A stretch of DNA of 64,000 nt, taken from assembly GCA_018907035.1 (NCBI GenBank), contig JACCIC010000167.1, positions 620,001 to 684,000 of the forward strand, in the 5' to 3' direction. A program made the translations under genes and the position numbers. The stretch's first letter is position 1. Each line of letters starts with the position of its first letter. The notes beneath the pieces are model-generated. The model searched no databases. It saw nothing but the letters and a program-made list of their open reading frames with translations, and was not told the DNA's origin. This document shows, in pieces, positions 52,056 through 63,323 of this stretch. The DNA comes from Sycobia sp. Sy_11. Its lineage: Eukaryota; Arthropoda; Insecta; Hymenoptera; Epichrysomallidae.

Positions 52056-53030
52056 ACGAGGGTGGATTGACAAGTTTCCGGCCTGACCAAGAGCTTTCGC
52101 CACTAGGCCTACTTTGACGTAGCGTTCTATAGTATCTTCCTAAGATAGCTGTAGCTATAGTTTCAATCCAATCGCCATGTTAGTTTAGGTTTGAGGGCAC
52201 GCTGAACAAGACGCCTCTGTGTTTTTCGTAAAAATGGAAAAGCTGGAAAATCGTGCTGTCATGAAATACTTTTATTTGAAGGGGTTAATCCCGAAGGAAA
52301 TTAAAGAAGAGATGGACTCAACATTGAGGACATCCTCCCCATCATACTCAACCGTTAAGCAGTGGGTTTCTGAGTTTACCGTTGACTAAACTTGGGTCCA
52401 CCACTACACTCCAGCAACTAAACAACAGTCTAAACAGTGGATTGGACCAGGGGAACCAATTCCAAAAAAGGCAAAAACAATTTTTTCGGCGAACAAGGTT
52501 ACGGCTACTGTTTTTTGGGATGCAAGAGGTATTATATACATTGATTACCTTGAAAAGGGTAAAACTATCACTGGTCAATACTATGCAGACTTATTTCAAC
52601 GTTTCAGCCACGCAGTGAAAATTAAGCGACCTCATCTAGCGAAGAAAAAAATCTTGTTTCATCACGATAACGCACCAGCGCACACGTCAATCGTTGCGAT
52701 GGCTAAAATCAACGATCTGAAGATTGAATTGATGCCACACCCTCCCTACTCTCCAGACCTAGCCTCGAGTGACTATTATCTGTTTCCTAAGCTCAAAAAA
52801 TGGCTTGGCGGTAAGAGATTTGCGGACAATGAATAAGTAATTGAAACTGTAAATGGGTATGTTGAGGAGCTTGACGAATCAGTCTATAGAGATCGCATCA
52901 CTAGACCAGAAGACCGCTATGAGAAATATATCAGCCTTAGTGGAGATTATGTTGAGAAATAAAAAAAAATTCTTAAAAACGTCATTTTTTATCGTTAAAA
53001 ATTCTTAAAAACGTTATTTATATACGTTAT
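52056..53030 (+). mobile_element. mariner, internally deleted, 3' TIR lost
   Basis: Left TIR ACGAGGGTGGATTGACAAG after TA, related to the TIR of 54920-56147 (CGAGGGTGGTTTGATAAG). The right end, after the transposase, is a short tandem repeat (ATTCTTAAAAACGT twice) and no recognisable TIR. About 975 bp. Confidence 0.85.
52234..52962 (+). pseudogene. mariner transposase with large in-frame deletion
   Basis: ATG 52234 (MEKLENRAVMKYFY) to TAA 52960-52962, one reading frame of 243 codons interrupted by TAA at codon 52 (52387-52389) and at 52834-52836. HTH1 (TVKQWVSEF) runs straight into the first catalytic region (TVD, stop, TWVHHYTP). So HTH2 and the linker, about 100 codons, are deleted without loss of frame. 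Then WDARGIIYIDYL, HHDNAPAHTSI (second Asp) and YSPDLASSDYYLFPKLK (third Asp, D34D). It is inactive. Confidence 0.87.
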
Positions 53031-53268
53031 CTTAAAATTTTGTATTTTGTATCTTCTAGTTTATGTAATCTATCACTTAATGTATCACAATCTATCATTC
53101 TAAGATCACTATGACGAATATTTACGTGTGATTGTGAAGTCTAATTGGGAAAAAATATCACGTATATAAATACAATGCATGATAGAGATGAGCTTTTAAA
53201 TGATGAGAATGTTCAATACACCATACTTACCTTATTTCATACTTTTGTAGAAAGTAATTTGAAAGATG

Positions 53269-53273
<5 letters not shown>

Positions 53274-53319
<46 letters not shown>
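53274..53319. repeat. (TA)n microsatellite
   Basis: About 46 bp of AT repeats. Confidence 0.97.
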
Positions 53320-53324
<5 letters not shown>

Positions 53325-53607
53325 CTATACATACGCATATATATGGGCAAGAAAATGAAGACCCAAATCCATATTTCTTTAAATTTTTATATTTAAATTA
53401 TATCTGTATCTATATTTAATTATTGTTTTTATTATCTCAAAAAGTTAAAAGAAATACAAACATATATGTGTGATTGTTATTAAAAAAAGTTAATGTTTGG
53501 TACGTTATATATTGCTAATTTTATTTAATTACTGTCGACATCGAATATTCATCTCTCATATGGTAAATTAATTTAAATTATTTCTTTGATGCCTAAAATA
53601 ACTAAAA

Positions 53608-53722
53608 TAAATGCACATATTCGTGCGCTTGATTCCGTAAATACGTATGTATTTATATATATACGTATGTATTTATATATATACAAGTATACACGAAATC
53701 AAGTACACGAATATGTGCATTT
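53608..53722. repeat. Inverted repeat (hairpin) with 30-bp arms
   Basis: The left arm 53608-53638 (AAATGCACATATTCGTG, CTTGATT) is complementary to the right arm 53692-53722 (AATCAAG, CACGAATATGTGCATTT) with two or three mismatches. The loop of about 53 nt holds two copies of ATACGTATGTATTTATATAT. The arms are not TIRs of any element recognised here. Confidence 0.85.
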
Positions 53723-53739
53723 ATACTCATTTTGTTTCC

Positions 53740-53976
53740 AAGTATCCCGTTCGGAATATTGCTTGGTATCGCCAGAGATAATAAGGGGAGATCACCGACG
53801 TTTATGGGAAGACTCCAGTAAAAATTTTCGATTAAAAGCGAGGGCCTCTAGTGGCCAAGACGAGGTACTGACCGCTTCGTGCGATATTCCAGATGTTGTT
53901 TTCCAAGCTCGTGGGATGGTGCGATCGAGGGGGGTAACGACTGTCTTCGGCGCGTGCGGGGGGAAAGCTTGGTAAC
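53740..53976. other. Unclassified block of mixed composition
   Basis: About 235 bp richer in G and C than its flanks (CCCGTTCGG to GGGGGGAAAGC). The open frame crossing it (53586-53975) begins in the hairpin and has no domain. Possibly a fragment of an unrecognised element or an LTR piece. Confidence 0.25.
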
Positions 53977-54189
53977 CAACGATTAGGTTTATTTGAAGAG
54001 CAAAAAATATTTGTTACTTTACAAATATTTTTAAAGGATTAGAATTTCAAATACAGCATACTTGCCTTATTTTATACTTTTGCATAAAGTAAATTTAAAG
54101 TATATTTTAGTTGTGAAAGTAATTTTTAAAATTAAGATTTTTAGTGCTGAAAAATACACCCACCATCATTGAGAGTTTAGAAATTGGCT

Positions 54190-54350
54190 TCTTAACTTAA
54201 CTTAACATTGAGACAATATTCATGGCCATTGTCAGCAATTGATTTATGTTAACGAATTTAATAAATCTCGAAAAAGCTGCTAATTATATACTGTAAACTT
54301 TTCCAAAAATTATTTGATTGCTTTTTATATTTTTGGAGTATCGTATCAGA
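54190..54350 (-). repeat. Unclassified dispersed repeat C, copy 2
   Basis: The reverse complement aligns with 31955-32110 over some 150 bp at about 78% by eye (CTCCAAAAATATAAAAAGCAA, AATAATTTTTGGAAAAG and TGACAATGGCCAT shared in short blocks). Confidence 0.6.
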
Positions 54351-54615
54351 ATCCTATATAATAATATTTAACACATAACTACCTTGTATGGAGGAGACAG
54401 AGAAAGAGGAAAAGAGAGAAAGAGAGCGAAAGGGGGGAGGTGAGAAAAGAAAAATCTAAGGGGATTAACATGGATTATTCGATGTTGGTGGGGGTTGCCA
54501 CACCATGTACCCGCCAATTACCTCTATACTGTTTCGTCTCTTTCTTTCACCTGCTCTCACTCTTTATTACCTCTATAATCTGCACGCATATTATACGAGG
54601 CCTAGTATGCAGTCT

Positions 54616-54619
<4 letters not shown>

Positions 54620-54659
<40 letters not shown>
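54620..54659. repeat. (TA)n microsatellite
   Basis: About 40 bp of TA repeats. Confidence 0.97.
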
Positions 54660-54662
<3 letters not shown>

Positions 54663-54789
54663 ACTAGCTATGTTGCCATTAATTTGTTTTTTTTTTGTTT
54701 GTTAAATCTACAATAAAAAATATCCTATCATCTATTCCTGACCGTATAGAATACGTATTCAAAATTTGAATGCGATCGGTTTATTTTTA

Positions 54790-54917
54790 GTAGTTTTGGC
54801 GCCTATAAATTGTTGACAATGGTCATCATGATTATCCCAATGTTAAGTTAATTTTCTCGAAACGATTTTGTTGTAATACAAATGTTTGTGTTAAATAGAG
54901 AAACATTACATATTAAA
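54790..54917 (+). repeat. Unclassified dispersed repeat C, copy 3
   Basis: TTGTTGACAATGGTCATCATG and CCCAATGTTAAGTTAATTTTC match copies 1 and 2. The next mariner sits at its end (TTAAATA, then TIR). Confidence 0.55.
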
Positions 54918-54919
54918 TA

Positions 54920-56147
54920 CGAGGGTGGTTTGATAAGTCCGTGACTTCTCGAAAGATGGCGCTGTTAGCATAAATATTTTACTACTCTAAGAAACTATCA
55001 TTTCATACAAGTAAGTATACAAAGTTTCAAGTCAATACGTTAGTCAGCAAATTTTTTAGAGTCTTTTGAATTTAGTGTTTCATTATTTGTACAAAAGCAT
55101 GAAGAAGAAAAAACGAATTTCGAGTAGTTATTAAACATTACTTTCTGAAGCAAAGCTTAAAAAATATTATAAGGATTTTGCTCCATCAAATAGAATGGTA
55201 CACAAGTGATTTACTGACTTTCGTTGTTGTAGAATGAATACAAGTGATGCTGAGCGTTCTGGCCACTAAAAAGAGGTGAGTAATCAAGATATAACCAATA
55301 AAATCCATGATATTATACTCGAAGATTGTCAATTAAAGATACGCGAGATTAGTAATACTGTAGGAATTTCGACTGAATACGTATTTCATATTTTGCAAGA
55401 AATTTTGAATATCAGAAAACTACCTGCAAGATGAGTGCCGCGTTTGCTCACAGTCGACAATAACCGATCACGCATTTTTCATCTAAACAATGTTTGTATA
55501 AATTTCAGCGTAATCCAACCGAATTTTTGTGCCGTTATGTTACTGTTGATGAAACATGGATTCATCACTACAAGCCAGAAACGAAACGGCAGTCAAAAAC
55601 TGTTCCATCAACCGGTAAGGCCATGGCCACAGTTTTTCGGAACTCACGGGGAACAATACTAATCGATTACCTACATAAGGGAAAAAAATTACAGGACAGT
55701 ATTATGCTTCATTATTGGATAGATTTAAAGCCATACTGAAAGAAAAGCGGCCCCGTCTGGTGCAGAAAAAAGTGCTCTTCCACCATGACAACGCACCAGC
55801 TCACACGAGTGCTATAGCAACAGTCAAATTAGCAGAATTACGTTACGAATTACTTCCTCACCCACCTTATTCTCCAGATTTAGCACCGTCCGATTATTTT
55901 CTATTTCCAAACATGAAAGCTTAGCTTAGTGGTAAAAGATTTTCATCAAATGAAGAGATTATAATTGCCATAAATGATTATTTTGAGGATTTCGACAAAA
56001 GTTACTTTTTCGAAGGCTTAAAAAACAGTGAATACCGATGGAATAAATGTATCGAGTTGGGAGGGGATTATATTGAAAAATAAAAGAAATTTGTTTCAAT
56101 AAATTGTTTTTTCATTTAAAAGTCACGGACTTATCAAACCACCCTCG
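54920..56147 (+). mobile_element. Full-length mariner, 1228 bp, perfect 28-bp TIRs
   Basis: Both ends begin CGAGGGTGGTTTGATAAG and stay identical for 28 bp; TA flanks (54918-54919 and 56148-56149). The terminal repeats are intact although the gene is damaged. Confidence 0.95.
55099..56083 (+). pseudogene. mariner transposase pseudogene (D,D34D)
   Basis: A candidate ATG is at 55099; the stop is TAA 56081-56083. Readable parts: LKKYYKDFAPSNRMVHK and DAERSGH (HTH1), ITNKIHDIILEDCQLKIREI and FHILQEILNIRKLPAR (HTH2 and linker), RYVTVDETWIHHYKPETK (first Asp, frame 55494-55739), LFHHDNAPAHTSAIATVKL and YSPDLAPSDYFLFPNMK (second and third Asp, frame 55715-55924), then a TAG at 55922-55924, SGKRFSSNEEI and GGDYIEK. 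Multiple stops and a frameshift near 55720-55735. It is dead, but every domain is represented. Confidence 0.88.
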
Positions 56148-57428
56148 TATAATACATTAACCATTTTAAGTAAGAAGTAAAAAGACAAAATAAAGTTATG
56201 CATTCAAAATACTTAAACATATAGTTATTGCAATTAGACTATCTAAACCATAAAATATACATTTTTTTTATTCTATTGAATTCGTCTTTACTAACAATAT
56301 TTCTCAAGAAAAATGTATACGAAGGTACCTATGCTGAGTATATGCGAGGAACCGTTTAGGGGACCCTGAGACAGAATTGCTGAACTTTTGTCCAGAAATA
56401 TTGTTTGCACTAGAATCGGTATAAAACAAACAAATATATATTTTAATGAGCTCTAGGATTTTGGTTTTAAATATGTTGCAAATTTTTTTTTGTTTTCTAA
56501 GAGAAATTCAAGAAATTATGACCTTTAGAGAATTTTCGTGGATTTAGGAATAAATATTCACTTTCCGTCTAAAACTGTTACGATATTCGTAATGATTTCC
56601 CTAAAGATCATGAATACTGAGATAAAGAGGACGGGGGAACTATCTCGAGACTAACTGAAGTCAGCCACACCACTGAAAATGTTTCAGGGGGCCCTGAAGT
56701 AGGATTCTTGACTGTTTTGCAGAAATATCATAGCTAAAATTATCTATGAATGATATCTTTTCATACATAGACAATTTTTTACACATACATTAATTAACTA
56801 TTTGATAAATCAATTACGTAACTAAATCCTCACCGAATTGAAAAAATACAGCTAAAATAAAACGGGTCGCATAGTCGCAATCTTATAATTTGCTTTACTT
56901 TTTGTGAAAAACTGAATAATAAGACTACAATTTTATATAAACATGGTTTTATGTCATAACATAATTTACATTGTACTAATCAGTGAAAAAAAGCTTAAAT
57001 GCAAATGAATCCATTTCCTAAAAATAAATATTTATTCAAATACTATTTAATTGAAACACAATCATACATTTTTAAAACGAACGAGTATTTTGTAATTTTG
57101 AAACATCGTGTATTTTAAATAAACGATTAGGTTTACTTAAAAAATAAGAAAATATTTTTTACGTTACAAATACATATATAATTCTCGTTTACATAAATTA
57201 ATTATTTTATTAATTAATTATCTATATAACATGTAATATATTTGTTTATTACAAATTTTCCTTTTTTCTATTTACACTATCATATCGTTTAATTTTAAAC
57301 AATGTTCTAAGGAATGATGATAAGATCAAGAGAACAATATACAATTCATAAAGGACAAAATATGAATAGTGATAAGAATGAAGGGTGATAAAAGTTACAA
57401 ACTTGCCATTTTGTATTTCCTTTTGTAG

Positions 57429-57429
<1 letters not shown>
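56148..57429. other. AT-rich interval with one local duplication, no gene
   Basis: About 56347-56420 and 56672-56745 share GTTTAGGGGACCCTGA / GTTTCAGGGGGCCCTGA, ATTGCTGAACTTTTGTCCAGAAATAT / ATTCTTGACTGTTTTGCAGAAATAT in short blocks. Nothing coding. Confidence 0.5.

Positions 57430-57478
<49 letters not shown>
57430..57478. repeat. (TA)n microsatellite
   Basis: About 49 bp of AT repeats. Confidence 0.97.
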
Positions 57479-57481
<3 letters not shown>

Positions 57482-59602
57482 TGTATTTACAAAAATTAAA
57501 AGTATAGTCCGATTTTTAACTAAACAAAAATAACTAAAGAAAATTTACAAAATGTGCCACTGTTAATGGCAAATTAACTTTGATGAAATCTGTGACAAAG
57601 TTGAGCTTGTTTCATTTTTTTTCTTTATACATTAAAACTTGAATTTTTACTTTCTATTGTAACTAATAAGTATTGGTACATCTGGAAAAAATTTGAACAT
57701 CAAAGTAAGAGAGCCTAGAACAAGGTTTTGAAATGCGTTATTCAGAATTAGGATTTGCAAGAATATCTTGATATAATATCGAGGGCAAAATCATCTAAAG
57801 CGAAATTTCTACATAAAATTCTTTATAGCAGGCTGATTTAGATTGTATCTCATCATTGTAAATATTGTAACAATAACTCCGACTATTATATATTTATAAT
57901 ATACTTAAAAATAATTATATCGAATAGTTATTAGCTTTATGCGTTTATAGTGTGCTGAAGTTCATTGTAATTTATTTATATATTTATGACTTATAAATGC
58001 AAGAAAATAACTTATATCAGGAAATCACGAATTTGTAAACTAAACTATTACAAAAATCCTTAAATTTGTATAATGATAAATGTACTGATTATTGTATAAT
58101 GCAAATATCCAGAAAAAAAATTGAATTGGCTACACGGTACAAACATCGTATATTATACAGAAAAAGATATTTCTAAGTTACTTTCCATATTATTTGCTAT
58201 TTGCTCAAATTCTAAACTATTATTATATTTATAAGACAATTCCATTCAATATTAGAACTCCATATAAATTACTCATGATTTATTATTTCACACATTCAAC
58301 CGTGTTTTGATAAATAAATGTATTTTAACCGTTATACAAAATTAAACATTAGTTTTTATTTGTCTTTTTTTTATTTTTCCATATGCTTGAAGAAGAAAGA
58401 ATGTCCATCTAGTTAGAAATAGTATAAGGTGGATACAAACGTACACTTTTTATATGCATGCCGTTATGCATTGTATTAAATAATTGCTTTCGACGTCGAA
58501 TGTCGGAAAGAAAATCCTATAACGCTAGAAAAAAAACTAATAGAATGTTTCCAATAAAGGGAACTGTGACGAAAGGCTGAGATTTAATTGAGAATCATTT
58601 CACTATCATACAAGATTTCGCATTGACGATTTCATGGCCATGAAGCTGGGGATTGGCGTAACGTGACTCTTTAAAACAGTTACAAATAGTTATTTTTCAA
58701 CACTGCTAAAGAATAACCACCTGTTTTGTTTGACTAAATTTGAATTATAGATATTCATTACAGATAAATATTAAAGGAAAATTAAGAAAAATAAGCAACA
58801 CCGGGTAAGTTTTGTGTACAATCACGTCAGATTCTTTTTTTATTATAAACCTGAGTTGAGACTTTATCTTTAATATATCTTTCGTAGCTATATGTGAAAG
58901 ATTGTATAAGTAAAGTGCAGCAAAAATGTTAATTATAAGAAGAAATTTATTACAATTGTAATGTTTGTGTTAAAATGTGTCTTTATGAAAATTTTTATGA
59001 GAACCATTTCTATTTTTTTTTCTTTCTAGATAACAAACTATAGTCGTGATTCCTACAAATAACAAGAATAATAGTAAATAAAAGAACACTCTTGTGGAAA
59101 AAAATGTATTAAAAATCTAAAATTTTCTGCTATTTGTTTGCAAAATTTTCCTGTCGATCATATGTAAAACGTCAAATTTTAAGAATATTGTTTATAAATA
59201 AGGGGAAAAATTACAATGTGGCCTTGTTTCGCTTGCTGAAGTCGAATACTTTGATTCTTGATTACTTGACTTGAACACCTGTTATAGACGATACACTATT
59301 TGCTATCTAGCTCGAAGGACCAAAATGTTTTTGCTGAGCGAAATTATTCTCATTCATGAACAACTAGTGTTCGACTATCGCTCTCTCTCCACCCGTACAC
59401 TAAAGGACGTGTGGATGTATGAAAATAATTGGAGTAAACTTGGATTTATATAGCAAGGAACTTTTATTATATACACAAGAACAAAGTATAACAAAATAGA
59501 TCTGCGCGGGTAAATTATCTCTAGCGTATGAGTATCGATATACTCTCTTTCGTGTCTCGATCTCGTCTGAATTATATATATCTTTCGTACGTACAATAAG
59601 TA
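57479..59602. other. AT-rich interval, no gene seen
   Basis: 2.1 kb without repeat or coding signal. The open frames at 59271-59453 and 59375-59596 (minus) are short and carry no motif. Confidence 0.55.

Positions 59603-59641
<39 letters not shown>
59603..59641. repeat. (TA)n microsatellite
   Basis: About 39 bp of TA repeats; Gypsy-derived sequence begins within 120 bp. Confidence 0.97.
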
Positions 59642-59644
<3 letters not shown>

Positions 59645-59649
59645 ACCTT

Positions 59650-61080
59650 TACAATTGGTTTATAATATTAAATTGTTTGCGTCAGGCAGGTTAAGATATA
59701 GGATACCGAGGTGAAGGGGGTGGTGCTACGTGCCGAGGTGGGTCGACCTTTAACGCTGCAGGTATGAACCTGCGTTTGCCGTCGCATACTACATATATCT
59801 TAATGATCCAAAACCCCCTGGTTATTCAACTGAAAAATTCGGAAAATCATATTACTATGTATAATTACATTCAGAGCCTTATTGACAACAAATGTTTTCT
59901 CTTACGCTTGAACAATTTCATTAATAGCAAAGGTGAACCTTGCGACGTAGCAACCGTAAGTTCTTAATTGCTTTGAGTATTAAGGGTGACGAGCCCGAGT
60001 CACTATCAAAGATAATAGAAAACATGCAGAAAGTATGTACAGAATTAAAGTCATTTATTTTAGAAAGAAAAATCGGAGAATTTATTATCGACCACTCACC
60101 AGACATTCTTGGTTTAGAATTGTACAAGAACTTTGAAATTTCTCCCACCCGATCGCCAAGACGAAATTTTCTATGAATATTATAACTCACGGAATGGCGG
60201 TCACAGAGGGGTCTCCAAGATATATAATCGTATTAGACAAGAGTACAACTGGGATAATTTAAAGGCAGATATACAAAGTCGGATCCAGCAATGTATAGAC
60301 TGTCAACTAAAGAAACTGGTATGGGTAAAAACAAAGCAATCTATGGCTATTACAGATATTCCTGGTATCTCGTTTGAAAAAATATCTCTCGATATAGTGG
60401 GCCTACTGCCGAAAACGAAGATTGGAAATGAGTACATCTTAACCATGCAGGACCAACTCATTGGATTACGATACCAAATGCATTAGCGTCGACGATCTCC
60501 GATGCGTTTTTAAAGAAAGGTATCTGTATCTACGGCGCTCCGAAAGTAATACTTACGGATCATGGCCGAATCTTTTTAAGTAGCCTAATGCAGAGAGTAG
60601 CAAAGAGGCTAGAATCAAGAAGCTTAAGACAACAGCTTTCCACCCTCAATCTAACGGGTCTTTCGAACGGTCTCACCATGCGTTAGGAGAATTTCTTAAA
60701 CAATACTCAGAGAAGGACTCCAAATGGGACGAATGGGTAGAAATTGCAATGCTAAACTACAATACATGCGTACAAGAAAGTATGAAGCATACACCGTTAA
60801 ATATAGTCTTCGGTAGACTAGCTCGACTCCACTCCAACGATCCACTACGCGAGGCCGACCTCGTCCCAACCTATTAAGGGTACGTAAAAGAGTTAGTTGT
60901 TAGACTAACTGGTATTAAGAAATTGGTGTACGATAATCTCGTTAAATCTAAAGAAAAATCAAAGAAACTATACGACCGACATACAAAAGAGATAAAACTT
61001 AGAGTATGCGATTACGCGTTCTTACTAAGTGGCCCGAAAATCTGCAAGAATAACGTAAAGATTCAGAATTGATACCTCTC
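59650..61080 (+). mobile_element. Remnant of a second Gypsy element (pol 3' half)
   Basis: Starts between RNase H and integrase and runs through the integrase to the post-integrase region. The sequence is clearly different from the intact element at 36938. RT, LTRs and gag belonging to it are not found. The next recognisable sequence is the gag of another Gypsy at 61395. Confidence 0.8.
59762..61075 (+). pseudogene. Gypsy integrase pseudogene
   Basis: N-terminal linker 59940-60176, a frame change near 60148, then the zinc-binding region 60133-60486 (GGHRGVSKIYNRI, CIDCQLKK) and the start of the catalytic core (SLDIVGLLPKT, first Asp). A further shift occurs near 60465. Then ICIYGAPKVILTDHGR (second Asp, about 60527-60575), a damaged third-residue area near 60655-60670, and LKQYSEKDSKWDEW, LNYNTCVQESMKHTPLNIVFGRLARL, KLYDRHTKEIKLRVCDY in the post-core part. 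Several shifts and stops; inactive. Confidence 0.82.
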
Positions 61081-61394
61081 AAGGGACGGAGACATCAATT
61101 CCTACCATTAATAAATAAATACAATAAAATCAATGCCCAGGATAACAAATCAGGCTTGCCATATAAGGCAATACAAATTAATTTAAAGCTTTCCCAAAAA
61201 CAGCAGTCACCTCACGAACACTGAGGAACTCAAATTGTGTTAGGTAGGAAATATTTTATATTGTATTTTTTCCTTTAGCTTATAGAGAGCACCCATTTTT
61301 TTAGCAAGTCCCTCTATAAAGGCAATAGCAACACAGTTTGAGTTATCCTCCACTTTTATCGTTGTATATATAGGTATCTTTTGTGTATTACGAC
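61081..61394. other. Junction between two Gypsy remnants
   Basis: About 310 bp without protein homology. TGTGTTAGGTAGG near 61236 and TTTATCGTTGTATATATAGG near 61355 could be leader or LTR sequence, but I cannot define an LTR. Confidence 0.3.
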
Positions 61395-63323
61395 ATGGCC
61401 AAAAGATCAACCTCTCCCTCCTTTAAAACACCGTCGACTCCAGTCGACCAATGGTGCTTATACCTAACAGGAGGTCAAGTTGATGATTACCTCCATCAGC
61501 TGTCTCTGCGAAGCGATGGTACGATATTTGACCGGCTGCGCAGAATAAACCAATGGCTGAAAGGAGAGTATGACCAGGATGATTTTGTAGAAGAAATAGA
61601 AGAAGATCCGGGTCATGTCTTTCTTAAGCATGAGTCAGCTAGAAAATCCTTCATTGAAAGGATAATTGCCCAGGGTGATCCTTCCTGGCTAGACCCAACG
61701 GCTGATGGAGAAGAGAGGCATCCGTTGGAGTCACTGGAGCATGACGAAGATGTCCAACGGAATCTCGAAGCCTCTAGATTGCGCTTGAGGGTGGGTCTGA
61801 CCATCCAGCCTGGTGTGGATGAGCAGATGACTGCAGGAGGCCTACTCCTCCCACAAGAACAGTCGGGACAGACGACCCCACCCCCGTCCTCAAGCGCCAT
61901 CCCCACTTCCCCACCTGGCAGTCTACCTCCATGCACAATGGAGAATATGATGCGGTTTATGGCAGTTCAAGACCAACGAACGAAGAGGTTAGAAGAAGCG
62001 TTGGCTGTCATAACCAACCAATTATCAGCTATGTCTCAAGTTAGTTCCCCACCGGTCAGCAGTACACGACTGGCCGACGACCCTGCACGGATGAAGGTGC
62101 AGATACAAGACACATTTGTGTGTCATGCATCCACCGTGCAGGAACAATCGTCAGTCTCCCTACAACATCCAGCCAGTGGTGTTTCGACGCCACGCTCAAG
62201 TCCTCGAGTCCGTGAACGTGGCTGGAAGGGGGGGAACTCCTCGAAGCCAACAGAAACTTCGAGGATTACGCTGTACGTAGGATTGCCCAGTGAGAAATTA
62301 GAATTCATTGGGGGATCCAAGAGGGATATAGGTTTAGTGGTCCGTAAATGGGATATCCATTATGAAGATTCCCATCAGGACCTAGAATTATTCCTCAAGC
62401 GGCTAGAGGAGCGCCAAAGAAGTTCGCAAATATCGGACGAAGAATTAACTCAGGCGCTCCCCGAATTATTCAAGGGGAAGGCAGAGTTAAGGCTCGACGC
62501 TTTAAGAAAAAGAGGCATAACCACCTGGAGTGAAGTCCATACCGCTGCAAAAGAATGGTATGGAGCCGGTCCAGAATATCGAGGAAAATGGGTTAGAGAA
62601 GTCGAAACTCGAACTCAAGGAGCCAACGAACCTTCGAGTGATTATATCGCTTGTCTCCTCTCGATATTCGATAGGCTAAATCCACCTCTCCCCGAGATAG
62701 AGCAATTGGACAAACTGCTGCGTAACGTACGCCCCGAAATCCAGCGAAGGATACTAAGGAAATCTATTAGCAATGTGCGGGAATTTCTAAATTTGGCCAG
62801 AGATGCCGAATTTGCATTGAAGTGTGAAAAATGCTATCACACTCCTCCTTCGCCGGATTAGGCGATGTTGCGCGAAGCCGCATATAAATCGCCGAATTTC
62901 AAACGGGCTAGAACTAAACTGGCTGCAACTCTATATCAGGAAAATCCCGATCAAGAAAATAGGATCAATCTTGATATGGCAGAAATACGTAAGCTACTAA
63001 CTCGTTTGGAATCAAAATTTGGGCAGGTGGGACCATCTAGTAGACCGTCTTATTAGGGTGATCGAAGGCCGAAACCAGAAGAAGAAAGAAGAAGGCCTTC
63101 GAAAACGAACCGCCAACCCTGGAGGCGGAATCGAACATCCCCTAAGAAGAAGTCTACTAGAACTACCAGTCCGGAGCAGGTTAACAAAGCTCCGGAGGGT
63201 CGTCCACCAGATCAGAAGAAGACTAAGGACGGCCCGGTTAAATGTTATAAATGTGGTGAAATGGGTTACCGCATTTGTAACTGCCCGAAATGTTCGGTTA
63301 ACGGGAAGCAAGGCGGCCAATAG
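61395..63323 (+). pseudogene. Gypsy gag with in-frame stops
   Basis: The first ATG of the frame is 61395 (MAKRSTSPSF). Open to TAG 62859-62861 (488 codons), then in the same frame to TAG 63054-63056, then to TAG 63321-63323, about 640 codons in all, close to the 654 of the intact relative. Shared blocks: LEFIGGSKRD/VRKWDIHYED (gag domain start), FLKRLEERQ, REVETRTQGANEPSSDYIACLLSI-type region, RPEIQRRI, and TPPSPD. The knuckle near 63243-63290 reads CYKCGEMGYRICNC: the histidine is replaced by Tyr. Two stops and the lost zinc ligand make it non-functional. Confidence 0.85.

Larger units (their letters stand above)
51955..53268 (+). repeat. Duplicated segment D, copy split by mariner
   Basis: 51955-52055 and 53030-53268 together correspond to 47875-48200. 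The break matches the position of the mariner, so the mariner entered after (or at) duplication of the segment. Confidence 0.78.

Noticed and set aside
53586..53975. 129-codon open frame
   Set aside because: Begins inside a hairpin and TA-rich loop and has no domain; chance frame across two unrelated sequence types.
59690..59770. tRNA-like sequence
   Set aside because: GC-rich stretch with GGTGG and GGTCGACC blocks, but no cloverleaf could be drawn and no A/B box pair fits.
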